A stretch of DNA of 14,726 nucleotides from Fidelibacterota bacterium (GCA_003695105.1 RFIZ01000031.1:1-14726); one strand, 5' to 3'; shown: positions 6,278-14,690, numbered from the stretch's first letter. Translations and numbers: made by a program. The notes: generated by a model from the letters alone, not told the origin.

Positions 6278-6775
6278 TTATTTCTTTTTCTTCTCTCCGG
6301 TTAACTGATCATTAATCTTTTTGATATCCGTTTTGATCAGGGTGATATCCTCTTCAATGTTAGCAAACCGGGTGCGATCCCTTCTCTGTTGGCTGGCAAA
6401 GGCTTCCTGTTGATCCTGGATATCCTGTTTAACCGTTTTGAAATCCCTCTCGGTACGCCGCTTGAATTCATCCAGATTGTAGGCAACGTCCTCGATTTGA
6501 GTGGTAAGTGAATCAGCGGTAGAATGAATCAGTTCCGTGTTGGCCACGATATCTTTTTGCGCTTTCTGCAAATGTTTTCCACGGCCGATGAATTGAAGAT
6601 TTAATTTCCTCAGCTGTTCGGAAAAGTCCTGATTGACCTGATCAACATGTTTTAATTGTTTTTTCTCCAGTACATCCATGCGATCCATCACCTTGGTATA
6701 GGTATACTGGATATATCCTCCCCCGGCCAGAAGGAGAATCATCAATCCAAAAATGACTTTGTCTTTTACACTCAT
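6278..6775 (-). CDS. Membrane-anchored coiled-coil protein, function unknown
   Basis: No family is recognised. The 165-residue product has a short N-terminal cytosolic tail, one hydrophobic segment (about residues 8-25, with IFGLMILLLAGGGYI) and then a continuous charged helical region (about 28-158) with heptad-like spacing of Leu, Ile and Val. It ends in a lysine run (GEKKKK). The plan suggests an inner-membrane protein with an extended coiled coil, either as a spacer or as a binding partner for another coil. The ATG at 6775 has AGAGGAA at proper distance. It lies 15 bases after the gene for a small soluble coiled-coil protein, and the two could interact. It is the last gene of the minus-strand run and is closed by the terminator at 6230-6257. 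Confidence 0.75.
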   Translation of the reverse strand: MSVKDKVIFGLMILLLAGGGYIQYTYTKVMDRMDVLEKKQLKHVDQVNQDFSEQLRKLNLQFIGRGKHLQKAQKDIVANTELIHSTADSLTTQIEDVAYNLDEFKRRTERDFKTVKQDIQDQQEAFASQQRRDRTRFANIEEDITLIKTDIKKINDQLTGEKKKK

Positions 6776-6790
6776 TGGTTCCTCTGCTAG

Positions 6791-7114
6791 TTAATCCAAA
6801 CCTTCCAATTTCCGTTCCCAGGCACTCAATTCTTGCTGGTCCTCTTCCTGACCAGATTCGGGCAAAGAGTGGGCGGCACTGGAATGTTCTTTCAATTTTT
6901 GCAATAACTGATTCTTTTTTTCCGTGTTGGCCTTGATTTGTTCCATCAGTGAATTGATTTCATCATTGAAATCAAGAATGGTTTTTTCCATCCGCTCCAC
7001 CAGAACATCCAGCAAGGCCTTATTGTATTGCTCATTGACGACTTCCAACAAGTCATCAAATTTTTCTTCCAGATATTTTTGGCGACTTTCCGTCGATTCC
7101 AATGACTGGTCCAT
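6791..7114 (-). CDS. Small coiled-coil protein, function unknown
   Basis: No family is recognised. The 107-residue product has no signal peptide or membrane segment and is almost wholly helical and charged, with heptad-like repeats across about residues 10-75 (for example KYLEEKFDDLLEVVNEQYNK and MEKTILDFNDEINSLMEQ). A polar, Ser/Glu/Gln-rich break follows (about 76-93), then a short final helix (ELSAWERKLEGLD). The ATG at 7114 lacks a clear Shine-Dalgarno, so the start is less certain than for its neighbours. About 47 bases separate it from the gene upstream, and it is directly followed by a membrane-anchored coiled-coil gene on the same strand, which suggests a joint function. Confidence 0.7.
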   Translation of the reverse strand: MDQSLESTESRQKYLEEKFDDLLEVVNEQYNKALLDVLVERMEKTILDFNDEINSLMEQIKANTEKKNQLLQKLKEHSSAAHSLPESGQEEDQQELSAWERKLEGLD

Positions 7115-7161
7115 AGATGAAAATTACCGTAAACAGTTTCAAAGATAAAATGGAATTTCGG

Positions 7162-7611
7162 CTATTCCCCTTCTCCGGGAATCAATTGCCATCCATGTTG
7201 TTGAAACTGCCGATCCAGGGGGCGAAAGATTTTTTGCTGAATGGAATAGGGAAACCGGTCGACTGCATGAAATTCCACCATCTCTTTCCCAGCAATGGAG
7301 CTTTCGGAGGCACGTCGGTAGATATATTTGCCACCGGACACGGTGACGTGAATATAGTCGGTAACTTCAATCACCAGACGATACTCATACTTCCGAACGT
7401 CTTTTTGTACCCTGCGGTTCGCCGTAATGATCGTCCCCGATTCAGGGAATCGTTCCTCCAGAGTATACCCCGCTTCAAGCAGCGCAGTCTGGACCTCATC
7501 AAACACCTGATTGGGATCTCCCTGATACCGGTAATCACGTACCATCCGGCGCGGGTGAACACAGGTTGAGATCTGGATCGTCAGCAGAAAAAGGAGCAGT
7601 CCGGATTTCAC
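7162..7611 (-). CDS. Putative lipoprotein or exported protein, function unknown
   Basis: The 149-residue product starts with GTG at 7611, the first possible start after an in-frame stop. It begins MKSGLLLFLLTIQISTCVHP, a short hydrophobic signal ending in a cysteine at 17. I-S-T-C is a poor lipobox because Thr at -1 is unusual, so lipidation is possible but not assured. The mature part is a compact alpha/beta domain. A helix (QVFDEVQTALLEAGYTL) and GTIITANRR are followed by beta-like strands YEYRLVIEVTDYIHVTVSGG, a pattern seen in small envelope lipoprotein domains. I do not assign a family. It begins 6 bases after the stop of the signal-peptide protein gene upstream, with no good Shine-Dalgarno, so translation is probably coupled. 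Confidence 0.72.
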   Translation of the reverse strand: MKSGLLLFLLTIQISTCVHPRRMVRDYRYQGDPNQVFDEVQTALLEAGYTLEERFPESGTIITANRRVQKDVRKYEYRLVIEVTDYIHVTVSGGKYIYRRASESSIAGKEMVEFHAVDRFPYSIQQKIFRPLDRQFQQHGWQLIPGEGE

Positions 7612-7617
7612 TACGTA

Positions 7618-8559
7618 TCAATAAAAATCATAGATACTGGGTCCGGTATCCACCGGTTTTTCCGGATGCGCCTTGATCATAAAATCCGGATGGTAGTAGA
7701 CCAACACCAGTCGGGATAGATTACTGATGATGGGATAGGGAGTTTCCAAATCCTGAACATTGGACACGTGCACCAGTTCGATTTGGCAGGGTTCGGCATA
7801 CCAGGAGGCATGTTCAAAGGTGCGGTAGAATCCGATATCCAGCGGGTGAGTCGTAAATCCCAGGGGACCTTCTTCTGCTGACATCTTGGAGGAGGGATTT
7901 CCATAAATCCCGGAAATAATCTCCAGTAATTCCAAAAACTTTTTATGATTCGCTTCAGAATCAAAGGGATGCACAGCGTAGGAAATTTCGACCTTCCAAA
8001 ATCCGCTGTCAGCGTAAAAGTAATGCAATTGAACCGTGTCGGCACCATAAACAGTACGGTAGGAGACTACGGTGCTGTCGGGAGTATAGTCCGGTCCGCT
8101 TAACGCATGAACAGGAGGGAATTGATCCGGCCGGGATCCCCAGGCATATCCTTTATAGCCGAAATCCAGGGAAAGATTCAGCGAATCCGGTTCCGGGTTG
8201 GCCGTCTGACTACCGGACTCCTTGGCCAGGGCAGTTTCCTCGGTGCGGGCAGTGTCCGCTGAAGCCGTGGTCGAATCGATCGCCAGGGAATCGGATCCGG
8301 CCACCAAACCGGGCAGGCTCGAATCCGGATTGGCGGCAGCCAGGGAATCTACGGAGTCGGGAACGGCGACCATCGCGGTATCCGGAGCTAGGATTTGACC
8401 AGAATCTGGATCACTCTCAACACCCAACACATCTTCCAGAAATGAAGGAGAATCAGGTGCGGCGGAATCCGGAAGACTGATCTGTGTTGAATCACTCACC
8501 TGCCCCCAGCACCATGAACTGATGAAAACAATCGCCAGTACCCAGCCCTGTTTCTTCAT
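7618..8559 (-). CDS. Exported protein with Pro/Asp/Ser-rich linker, function unknown
   Basis: The 313-residue product has a signal peptide (MKKQGWVLAIVFISSWCWGQ, cleavage probably around residue 19-20). A long low-complexity stretch (about 21-128) follows, rich in Asp, Ser, Pro, Ala and Thr with repeated PDS and DS units and a strong negative charge. The C-terminal domain (about 129-313) opens with LDFGYKGYAWGSRPDQFP. A hydrophobic-Gly-x-x-WG opening of this kind occurs in secreted domains of unknown function; the rest looks alpha/beta with many aromatic residues (HYFYADSGFWKVEISY). The linker probably gives a flexible reach across the periplasm. The ATG at 8559 has a modest ribosome site (AGGGAA). 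It lies 86 bases after lepB, whose peptidase could process it, and 6 bases before the possible lipoprotein gene. Confidence 0.78.
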   Translation of the reverse strand: MKKQGWVLAIVFISSWCWGQVSDSTQISLPDSAAPDSPSFLEDVLGVESDPDSGQILAPDTAMVAVPDSVDSLAAANPDSSLPGLVAGSDSLAIDSTTASADTARTEETALAKESGSQTANPEPDSLNLSLDFGYKGYAWGSRPDQFPPVHALSGPDYTPDSTVVSYRTVYGADTVQLHYFYADSGFWKVEISYAVHPFDSEANHKKFLELLEIISGIYGNPSSKMSAEEGPLGFTTHPLDIGFYRTFEHASWYAEPCQIELVHVSNVQDLETPYPIISNLSRLVLVYYHPDFMIKAHPEKPVDTGPSIYDFY

Positions 8560-8600
8560 AATTCCCTGCCTTCAAGTAAAGGTTGAATCATAGGTATCAA

Positions 8601-8624
8601 TGAAAAATACACTCTGGTTTTTCA
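8601..8624 (-). terminator. Weak AT-rich hairpin between lepB and the next gene
   Basis: TGAAAAA (8601-8607) and TTTTTCA (8618-8624) form a perfect 7-bp stem with a 10-base loop, about 21 bases after the lepB stop. On the minus strand the right arm is itself the U run, with no G+C-rich core, so termination would be weak. The rest of this 86-base gap shows nothing clear. Confidence 0.25.
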
Positions 8625-8645
8625 AAGGGACAAGGATAAAGTTTG

Positions 8646-9650
8646 TTAGCGAATGATGGTACCGATTCGGTTGAAGCGGGGAACCCAACTGTCGAGATCC
8701 AGTGAAAAATAGACGAACAGGGCCTCTCCCAAAATTAAATTTTCCGGCACGAAGCCCCAATAACGTGAATCAAGACTGTCATCGCGGTTGTCCCCCATGG
8801 CCCAGTAATAATCCTGCTCAATGACATACTCCCGCTGACTCGTCACCGGTTTCCCGTCCAGATAGACATAATTGACCTCATCCGAGGAAATGCGGATCGA
8901 CCATGGATTTAGAAGAGGACCATTGGGATAATAATCACGATAAACTTCCCGCTTCCCTTTTCGGCGGTAAAGATCATTAGGATCCGTAATGGTAAAACGG
9001 TATTGCTGCGATCCCTTTTGCAGAGTTACCTCGTGGCCATCCATGATCATGATGGGGATCAGATATTCCCAGTTGGTGTTTGCATCAATGGGGATACGAT
9101 CTCCTTTCTTGGGGATGACGATCGGTTTGAAAAAGTCTTTATTCCCCTGGTTTCCCAGGAAGATTTCACGCTGTTCAAAATCACGGGGCAACATGGAACC
9201 AATATATTTTCCATGCTCCGGCAGGGGAAATTCCGTTCCATTCACCCACACCTTGCGGGCCACGATTTCCAGGGTATCTCCCGGTTCGGCAATACAGCGC
9301 TTTACATATTTATGGTATTGGTCGCGGGGATATTTGAAAATGATCACATCTCCCTGCCGGGGCCGCTTGAAAGGCGGAAAACGGTAATAAGGTATGGAAA
9401 AACCCCAATCCGTATAGGGAACGCCGATCCAGTCCGGGGTACGCATGCCATATACAAACCGGCTGCCAATCAGGAAATCGCCGGTCATGATGGTATTTTC
9501 CATACTTCCGGTGGGAACGATATAGGCCTCCACAATGGTCACCTTGAGCAACAAGGCAATGATGACGATGGTGACCAGCGATTTGGCTTCGGTCAGGATT
9601 TTTTCCATCCGGGGTGACAGTTTCATCTTGGGGGAAATTTTTTTTGTCAT
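8646..9650 (-). CDS. lepB: Signal peptidase I (leader peptidase)
   Basis: This membrane serine protease removes signal peptides from exported proteins at the outer face of the inner membrane. The 334-residue product has one N-terminal membrane segment (about 22-40). The catalytic serine is in VPTGSMENT (S49), the catalytic lysine in KYVKRCIAEPGDT (K117), and the box E motif is GDNRDDSLDSRYWGFV (286-301). Between the lysine box and box E is a long insert (about 141-262) containing VIPKKGDRIPID and a beta-rich region. Inserts of this kind are typical of signal peptidases from Bacteroidota and related FCB phyla, which supports the taxonomic guess. The ATG at 9650 has only a distant AAAGG, but internal Met codons have no better site. 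It follows the rnhB-yraN fusion after 83 bases, in which I see no firm promoter. Confidence 0.96.
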   Translation of the reverse strand: MTKKISPKMKLSPRMEKILTEAKSLVTIVIIALLLKVTIVEAYIVPTGSMENTIMTGDFLIGSRFVYGMRTPDWIGVPYTDWGFSIPYYRFPPFKRPRQGDVIIFKYPRDQYHKYVKRCIAEPGDTLEIVARKVWVNGTEFPLPEHGKYIGSMLPRDFEQREIFLGNQGNKDFFKPIVIPKKGDRIPIDANTNWEYLIPIMIMDGHEVTLQKGSQQYRFTITDPNDLYRRKGKREVYRDYYPNGPLLNPWSIRISSDEVNYVYLDGKPVTSQREYVIEQDYYWAMGDNRDDSLDSRYWGFVPENLILGEALFVYFSLDLDSWVPRFNRIGTIIR

Positions 9651-9733
9651 GGGTAATGTAATGACCTTTGATTTGGGGCGATAAGTTTACTGCAAAGTCA
9701 ACGATGGGAAACAGGAATAGTTCGGAAGTCTGA

Positions 9734-10663
9734 TCAGGACCCGATGCTTTCATAATGCACGATTCGCGGACCTCCACGGCGAATCAGCACCATCATAGCA
9801 TCCAGACGGATGGATCCCTCCCAAGGATTTTCACTGAGATAGGCGTCGATCGCATGGTACAGGCGCTGAATTTTCTGGTCATCGATTTTTTGTACCAGCA
9901 TATCCATTGTCATCCGGCTCCCGCTTTTTACCTCCACAAAGACCAGTGTATTCTGTTGTCTGGCCAAGATATCAATTTCTCCATAGGGCGGAACTGCCAA
10001 ATTCATCTGAAGTATGTCGAATCCTTTTTGTTGCAGATTCAATGCCGCCAGTTTTTCGCCCATCCAGCCGATGCGATTGGTTTGTTCCAGCCAGGTAATC
10101 GTGGGCAGGTGTTGTTGAACCGGCCGAAAGGATTTGCGGTGAATGGGTGAAGCTTTCCAAGCCTCCAGCGCTTCCAGATGGACCCGGGTCCCGTACCCTT
10201 TGTTACGCTCAAAACCATATTCGGGAAAAATGATACTCTGGCGGATCATCCACCGGTCCCGCAAGACCTTGGCCACGATGGACGCGGCCTGGATGCAATC
10301 CACCTGATCGTCGCCGTCAACGATGCCTTCATTGGGAATAATTTGATTGGGTAAGGGAGATCCGTCGATGAGCGCTTTGTCCGGCCGCCGGGATAAGGTA
10401 CCCAGAGCTTTTTGCATGGCTTTGAACGTGGCCTGGAGGATATTGATTCGATCGATGTCACGGTGGTCTACGAAGCCCACGGACCAGGCCACGGCCCGGG
10501 CTTGAATCTTTTCGAACAACGCTTCCCGCTGCCGGGGGCTTAATTTTTTCGAATCCCGCAAACCTGAAATCCCATGGTCTGCCGGTAAAATGACGGCTCC
10601 GGCTGCGACCGGTCCCGCCAGACATCCCCGTCCTGCTTCATCCACACCGGCAATCAGCGCCAT
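9734..10663 (-). CDS. rnhB: Fused ribonuclease HII and YraN (UPF0102) nuclease-like protein
   Basis: The 309-residue product joins two proteins usually encoded separately. Residues 1-190 are RNase HII, which cuts the RNA part of RNA-DNA hybrids, including single ribonucleotides in DNA. It has AGVDEAGRGCLAGPV (catalytic D8, E9), LRDSKKLS, LIDG (D100), VDGDDQVDCIQAASIVAKV (D118) and a FRPV end motif. Residues about 198-309 are a YraN domain of the restriction-endonuclease fold: GEKLAALNL, YGEIDILARQ (GEID) and VFVEVKSGS, giving the E/D...ExK active-site pattern. The frame is continuous through the junction (about 190-198). I chose the ATG at 10663, overlapping the comEC stop by 10 bases, because MALIAGVDEAGRG is the normal RNase HII start; a GTG 13 codons upstream is less likely. 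In many genomes rnhB and yraN are adjacent, so the fusion is a short evolutionary step. Confidence 0.95.
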   Translation of the reverse strand: MALIAGVDEAGRGCLAGPVAAGAVILPADHGISGLRDSKKLSPRQREALFEKIQARAVAWSVGFVDHRDIDRINILQATFKAMQKALGTLSRRPDKALIDGSPLPNQIIPNEGIVDGDDQVDCIQAASIVAKVLRDRWMIRQSIIFPEYGFERNKGYGTRVHLEALEAWKASPIHRKSFRPVQQHLPTITWLEQTNRIGWMGEKLAALNLQQKGFDILQMNLAVPPYGEIDILARQQNTLVFVEVKSGSRMTMDMLVQKIDDQKIQRLYHAIDAYLSENPWEGSIRLDAMMVLIRRGGPRIVHYESIGS

Positions 10664-13041
10664 GTTACCGAGTCCCAATTTGACTGGTGGAAACGCAACC
10701 ACAACGCCTGCCGGCGATCGGTGCGATGGATGGTAACCTGGTGATCATGGAGTCTTTGGATTACTTCCGGTGATGGATGACCGAATTTATTGCCCTTTCC
10801 CACCGAAATAACAGCCAACTTTGGAGACAGGGCCTCCAGGAACGGCCCGGTGGTGCCCGTATCCGACCCGTGGTGCCCCACTTTCAGGACGGTAGTTGGT
10901 ACCGTGTCCCACCGTTGCAGCAAGGCCCGTTCACCATCCTGTTCCAGATCTCCCGTAAACAGCAGGCTTCCCCCTGATGTTCGGACGGTGCACACTATGT
11001 TGCGATTGTTTTGATTCAGTTCTGCCGCCTCCCGAAGGGGCCACAAGAATTGAATGAGATAATCCCGGTGGAGAATACTTTTGGGTCCCCGAATCGTATC
11101 GACCGCCACATGCAGAGAATCGGCGCAACGCCGGATGTGCCGGATCAGAGCGGTATTTCCCCATTGCATGGGGATCACCAGCGTATCCACCGGAATCTGT
11201 TTCAGGACCGACAGAGTCCCACCGATGTGGTCCGCATGGGCGTGAGTTAATACCAGCCATTGGATCTCCCGTACGCCCAGTGCTACCAGAGCCGGCAATA
11301 GAACATCCCGGCCGCTGTCCCGGTAGTAGGTTCTGGGTCCGGTATCAATGACCATGGTTTTCCGATCCGGCAAGCGGATGAGGGCGGCATCCCCCTGCCC
11401 TACATCCAGAAACACAGCCTCCAGCTCATTCCTTAGACTGGCCCGGTGCCATACCAGCAGGGACCAACACAAACAGGCTCCCAACAAGAAATAACGAAAT
11501 GGACGTCGATTCAAACAATACAGGCTCAGGAAAACAGAACCGTAAACGATCAAAATGACGTCGATTCCGTCTCCGCTGACTCGCGCGGTAGCGAATGCAG
11601 GGGCACTCAGGTAGCGGGCTGTGGTTTCGACCAGCCGAATACACAGCCAGAGCGAATTGGCGATCACTGCCTGAATCAAAGGGACGAAACTGACGACGAG
11701 ATAGAGGAACCCCAACGAGACTATCACACCCACCAGGGGAACAATCAATCCATTGGCCACCATGCTCAGGAGTGGAATTTGATGAGTCCTGGGCAGCAAC
11801 AGCGGCAAGGTTCCCAGTTGAGCCATAGTGGAAATCACCATCAATTCCAGGAATCCCCGTACAATCGGGCTGTGGATCCGGCGGATGCGCCATCGGTCCG
11901 GTATCTGGGGTTCCAGGTAGGTCACATATACAAGAATGGAAAACACGGCTGCGAAGCTCAATTGGAACCCCATGTCATACACACTCAGAGGTTCGACCAG
12001 GATCATGGTGAGCCCGACCGCTCCCAGAATGTTGTAAGGGTTTGGTCTCCGATTGACAAGGGGACCGCACAGATAGAGGGCCGCCATCCCGGCCGCCCGG
12101 ATGACCGAGCTTCTCAATCCGGTAACCACACAATACCCGGCCAGCGCCAGCACAATTGCCAGTCGATCCCACCCCCAGGGTATGCGAAGGAGCTTGGTCA
12201 GAAGCAGGATGATGATCAAAATATACCCCACATGCAAACCGGAAACGGCCAGCACATGGATGACGCCGATTCTGCGAAAAGCCGTTTGCAATTCGTCATC
12301 CAGATCGCTTTTCTCCCCCAACAGTACCGCTTCCAGGAAACCACTTTCCCGTTCCGGTACATAACGGTTTAATTGTCGATGAACCCACCTGCGGACCTGC
12401 CAGGCACAACCCATGGCAGTTAACCCCGTGTGTCGCCTCAATGTCAGAGCGGTCGAATCGGTAAGACTCAAAACCCCGATGATGCCGTGATTATGGGCAT
12501 AGGATCGAAAATCAAATTGTCCCGGATTCCGGGGCGGAGCCAGCGGTGAAAACCGACACCAAGTCAGCTGAAGGGTATCGCCGGGGATCGCCTGCAGATT
12601 CGTGTCCGGATAGACGTAGACGTGCCATCGGGTACGGCCGTGAAGGAAAGTATCCGGTTCCAGCCACAGCACTTCCAGGCGATAGCGTCCCGTACGGGTA
12701 ATCCCGCTGGACTGAATGGTGCCCAGAAATTTTCTTATAGGACCGGTCCATTGACGGGCTCCCCGGAAGGCAGGGATTCGGTCGGTTTGCCGCATCTCCA
12801 GACGAATCCACCCCAGGCCGGCACAAACGCACATCATCAAGATCAAACCAATGGCAGACTTTTTCTCCTGGAGGTAGAACCCGAATGCTATTATCGACAG
12901 GAACAGAATCCCGATCCGGGGTGCCGGAACCGATGCCATCCCCATCAGAAAAAAGAGAAACCACCAGAACAGCGGTGCCTTTCGCACTGAAGAAGGTAAG
13001 AACACGAAATCTCGCCGTAAATGTCTGGAAACAAGTTGCAT
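10654..13041 (-). CDS. comEC: ComEC/Rec2-type DNA internalisation channel
   Basis: ComEC moves single-stranded DNA across the inner membrane during natural transformation. The product of about 795 residues is full length, with all three parts. An N-terminal membrane pair and OB-like DUF4131 region (about 15-190) come first. The multi-pass Competence domain (about 230-520) contains LLGEKSDLDDEL, HVLAVSGLHVGY and GLRSSVIRA. A C-terminal metallo-beta-lactamase-like domain (about 535-780) has FLDVGQGDA, the metal-binding THAHADHIGG, LLFTGDLE and GHHGS. The frame opens at GTG 13104, but I prefer ATG 13041 (MQLVSRHLRRDF) because the extra 21 residues are unlike the family and would fill the divergent promoter region; the start stays uncertain. 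No other competence genes are in the window. Its 3' end overlaps the rnhB fusion, so the two are translationally linked. Confidence 0.93.
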   Translation of the reverse strand: MQLVSRHLRRDFVFLPSSVRKAPLFWWFLFFLMGMASVPAPRIGILFLSIIAFGFYLQEKKSAIGLILMMCVCAGLGWIRLEMRQTDRIPAFRGARQWTGPIRKFLGTIQSSGITRTGRYRLEVLWLEPDTFLHGRTRWHVYVYPDTNLQAIPGDTLQLTWCRFSPLAPPRNPGQFDFRSYAHNHGIIGVLSLTDSTALTLRRHTGLTAMGCAWQVRRWVHRQLNRYVPERESGFLEAVLLGEKSDLDDELQTAFRRIGVIHVLAVSGLHVGYILIIILLLTKLLRIPWGWDRLAIVLALAGYCVVTGLRSSVIRAAGMAALYLCGPLVNRRPNPYNILGAVGLTMILVEPLSVYDMGFQLSFAAVFSILVYVTYLEPQIPDRWRIRRIHSPIVRGFLELMVISTMAQLGTLPLLLPRTHQIPLLSMVANGLIVPLVGVIVSLGFLYLVVSFVPLIQAVIANSLWLCIRLVETTARYLSAPAFATARVSGDGIDVILIVYGSVFLSLYCLNRRPFRYFLLGACLCWSLLVWHRASLRNELEAVFLDVGQGDAALIRLPDRKTMVIDTGPRTYYRDSGRDVLLPALVALGVREIQWLVLTHAHADHIGGTLSVLKQIPVDTLVIPMQWGNTALIRHIRRCADSLHVAVDTIRGPKSILHRDYLIQFLWPLREAAELNQNNRNIVCTVRTSGGSLLFTGDLEQDGERALLQRWDTVPTTVLKVGHHGSDTGTTGPFLEALSPKLAVISVGKGNKFGHPSPEVIQRLHDHQVTIHRTDRRQALWLRFHQSNWDSVTWR

Positions 13042-13145
13042 CCGCCTGCCGGTGTTCCGCAACCCTTCCCCGTGAAATTTCTGTTGGGTACCTCTTCCCT
13101 CCACGTGTAAACTTTTCCTTCTTTTCCGAAAACAAAGAGGGTGCT

Positions 13146-14690
13146 ATGGATCGAAAAAAAGCCGGTTTGATCGCCTTTGGAATCATTGTATTCATTTTAT
13201 ACGCCTTTGGAATTGACTTTTACAACGGGGTCTGGTCGTTTCCCTCCCAACGAGCGGTTCCCCTGATGGTGATGGCCCTGGTCGGAACCGGTATCTACAC
13301 GACCCTGAAGCTGGGATTTCCTCAAATCCGGTATTTCTGGCATGGTGTTCAGGTGACGAGGGGGATTTATGACAATCCGGAAGACGCAGGAGATCTGAAC
13401 CACTTCCGGGCGTTGTCCACCGCCCTGTCGGCCACCGTGGGAATTGGGAATATTGCCGGTGTGGCCACCGCTCTCTATTACGGCGGACCGGGAGCCTTAT
13501 TCTGGATGTGGGTTACGGCCTTTTTCGGAACCACCCTGAAATTCGCCGAAAGCACCCTTTCGCTGCGGTACCGCACCGTCGATGAAAAAGGCTTTACCCA
13601 CGGCGGTCCCATGTATACCATCGAACGTGGCCTGGGGGAAAACTGGCGCTGGCTGGCCGTGGCTTTTGCCGCCTTCGCCATTATCTGCTCCTTCGCCACC
13701 GGAAATGCCATCCAGTCCTTTACGGTCTCGGATCAAATCTATTCCGAATTCACCCAGGTATTGGGCACCCAGCATTTTCTTACTCTGAAACATCAAATCT
13801 GGTCGGGATTCAGTGTATCGATCGAACAGGTGATCAACGGCCTGCTGATGGCCGGAGTGGTCGCTCTGGTCATCATCGGAGGGATTCGGCGCATTGGTCG
13901 GGTTACCGGCTATCTGGCTCCCATCATGGCCGTAATCTATGTCTTTTCCGCCCTCCTGATTCTGGTCTCCAACATTTCGCATCTTGGAGAAAGTTTCAAA
14001 CTCATCTTTTCCATGGCCTTCAATCCACCCGCCGAATTGTCGGGTGTCGGCGGCGGTACCCTTCTGGTCATGATGAACACGATGCTGTGGGGTGTCAAAC
14101 GCGGCTTGTATTCCAATGAGGCCGGACAGGGAAGCGCGGCGATTGCCCACTCCACCGCCAAGACCAAATTTGCCGTCCGGGAAGGAGCGGTCGCCATGCT
14201 GGGACCCTTCATCGACACGATCGTCATTTGTTCCCTGACCGGCCTCTCCATTCTGGTGACTGGTGCCTGGCATCATACCGAATTCTATGTCAATCGGATT
14301 GATCCACACTTTGCAGGGGAACTATTGAACAGCAGTCTCCTCACCTCCTTTGCTTTCAAACAGGGGTTGTCCTGGTTATTCGGGTACGGAGATAAAATCA
14401 TCACCCTGTCGGTTCTGCTCTTTGCCGTATCCACGGCCATCAGCTGGTCCTTCTACGGGGACCGGGCCACGGACTATCTCTTCGGTGAAAAAGCGATCCT
14501 TCCCTACAAATGGGTGTATGTCACCTTTGTCTTTATCGGCGGTATTGCCTCACTGGAACCGGTCTGGGCCTTTGGCGACGCTGCCCTGGGGTTCATGACC
14601 TTTCCCAATCTCATTTCGCTCATTCTCCTATCCGGTGTACTGAAAAAGATGACCCGGGAATATTTCGCGCACGACTGGAACAAGGTGTGA
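13146..14690 (+). CDS. Sodium:alanine/glycine symporter (AGCS family)
   Basis: This is an inner-membrane transporter that takes up alanine, glycine or a related amino acid with Na+. The 514-residue product is strongly hydrophobic, with roughly ten or more membrane segments. Family motifs are present: TVGIGNIAGVATALYYGGPG (98-117), FTHGGPMYTIERGLG (150-164) and the signature YSNEAGQGSAAIAHSTAKT (322-340). The ATG at 13146 has AGAGGG in front. The frame is open upstream to 12885, but that part is antisense to comEC and reads as non-protein. The gene is divergent from comEC and is the only protein gene clearly on the plus strand. The roughly 100-base gap must hold its promoter, but I cannot name convincing boxes. 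The exact substrate cannot be read from the sequence. Confidence 0.95.
   Translation: MDRKKAGLIAFGIIVFILYAFGIDFYNGVWSFPSQRAVPLMVMALVGTGIYTTLKLGFPQIRYFWHGVQVTRGIYDNPEDAGDLNHFRALSTALSATVGIGNIAGVATALYYGGPGALFWMWVTAFFGTTLKFAESTLSLRYRTVDEKGFTHGGPMYTIERGLGENWRWLAVAFAAFAIICSFATGNAIQSFTVSDQIYSEFTQVLGTQHFLTLKHQIWSGFSVSIEQVINGLLMAGVVALVIIGGIRRIGRVTGYLAPIMAVIYVFSALLILVSNISHLGESFKLIFSMAFNPPAELSGVGGGTLLVMMNTMLWGVKRGLYSNEAGQGSAAIAHSTAKTKFAVREGAVAMLGPFIDTIVICSLTGLSILVTGAWHHTEFYVNRIDPHFAGELLNSSLLTSFAFKQGLSWLFGYGDKIITLSVLLFAVSTAISWSFYGDRATDYLFGEKAILPYKWVYVTFVFIGGIASLEPVWAFGDAALGFMTFPNLISLILLSGVLKKMTREYFAHDWNKV

Noticed and set aside
9003..9617. 204-codon open frame antisense to lepB
   Set aside because: The opposite strand encodes all signal peptidase motifs; this frame has no recognisable protein features.
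10664..10702. Thirteen-codon N-terminal extension of the RNase HII fusion from a GTG
   Set aside because: RNase HII normally begins just before the GVDEAGRG motif; the ATG at 10663 gives that start and a compact overlap with comEC.
11446..12372. 308-codon open frame antisense to comEC
   Set aside because: Its composition (Gln, His, Asp-rich, no hydrophobic core) is that of a shadow frame of a membrane-protein gene, with no ribosome site.
12885..13145. 87-residue upstream extension of the symporter frame
   Set aside because: It lies antisense to the comEC 5' region, has no ribosome site, and the ATG at 13146 has a good one with a normal AGCS N-terminus.
13497..14309. 270-codon open frame antisense to the symporter
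   Set aside because: Gly/Asp/His-rich shadow of a well-supported transporter gene; no known motifs.
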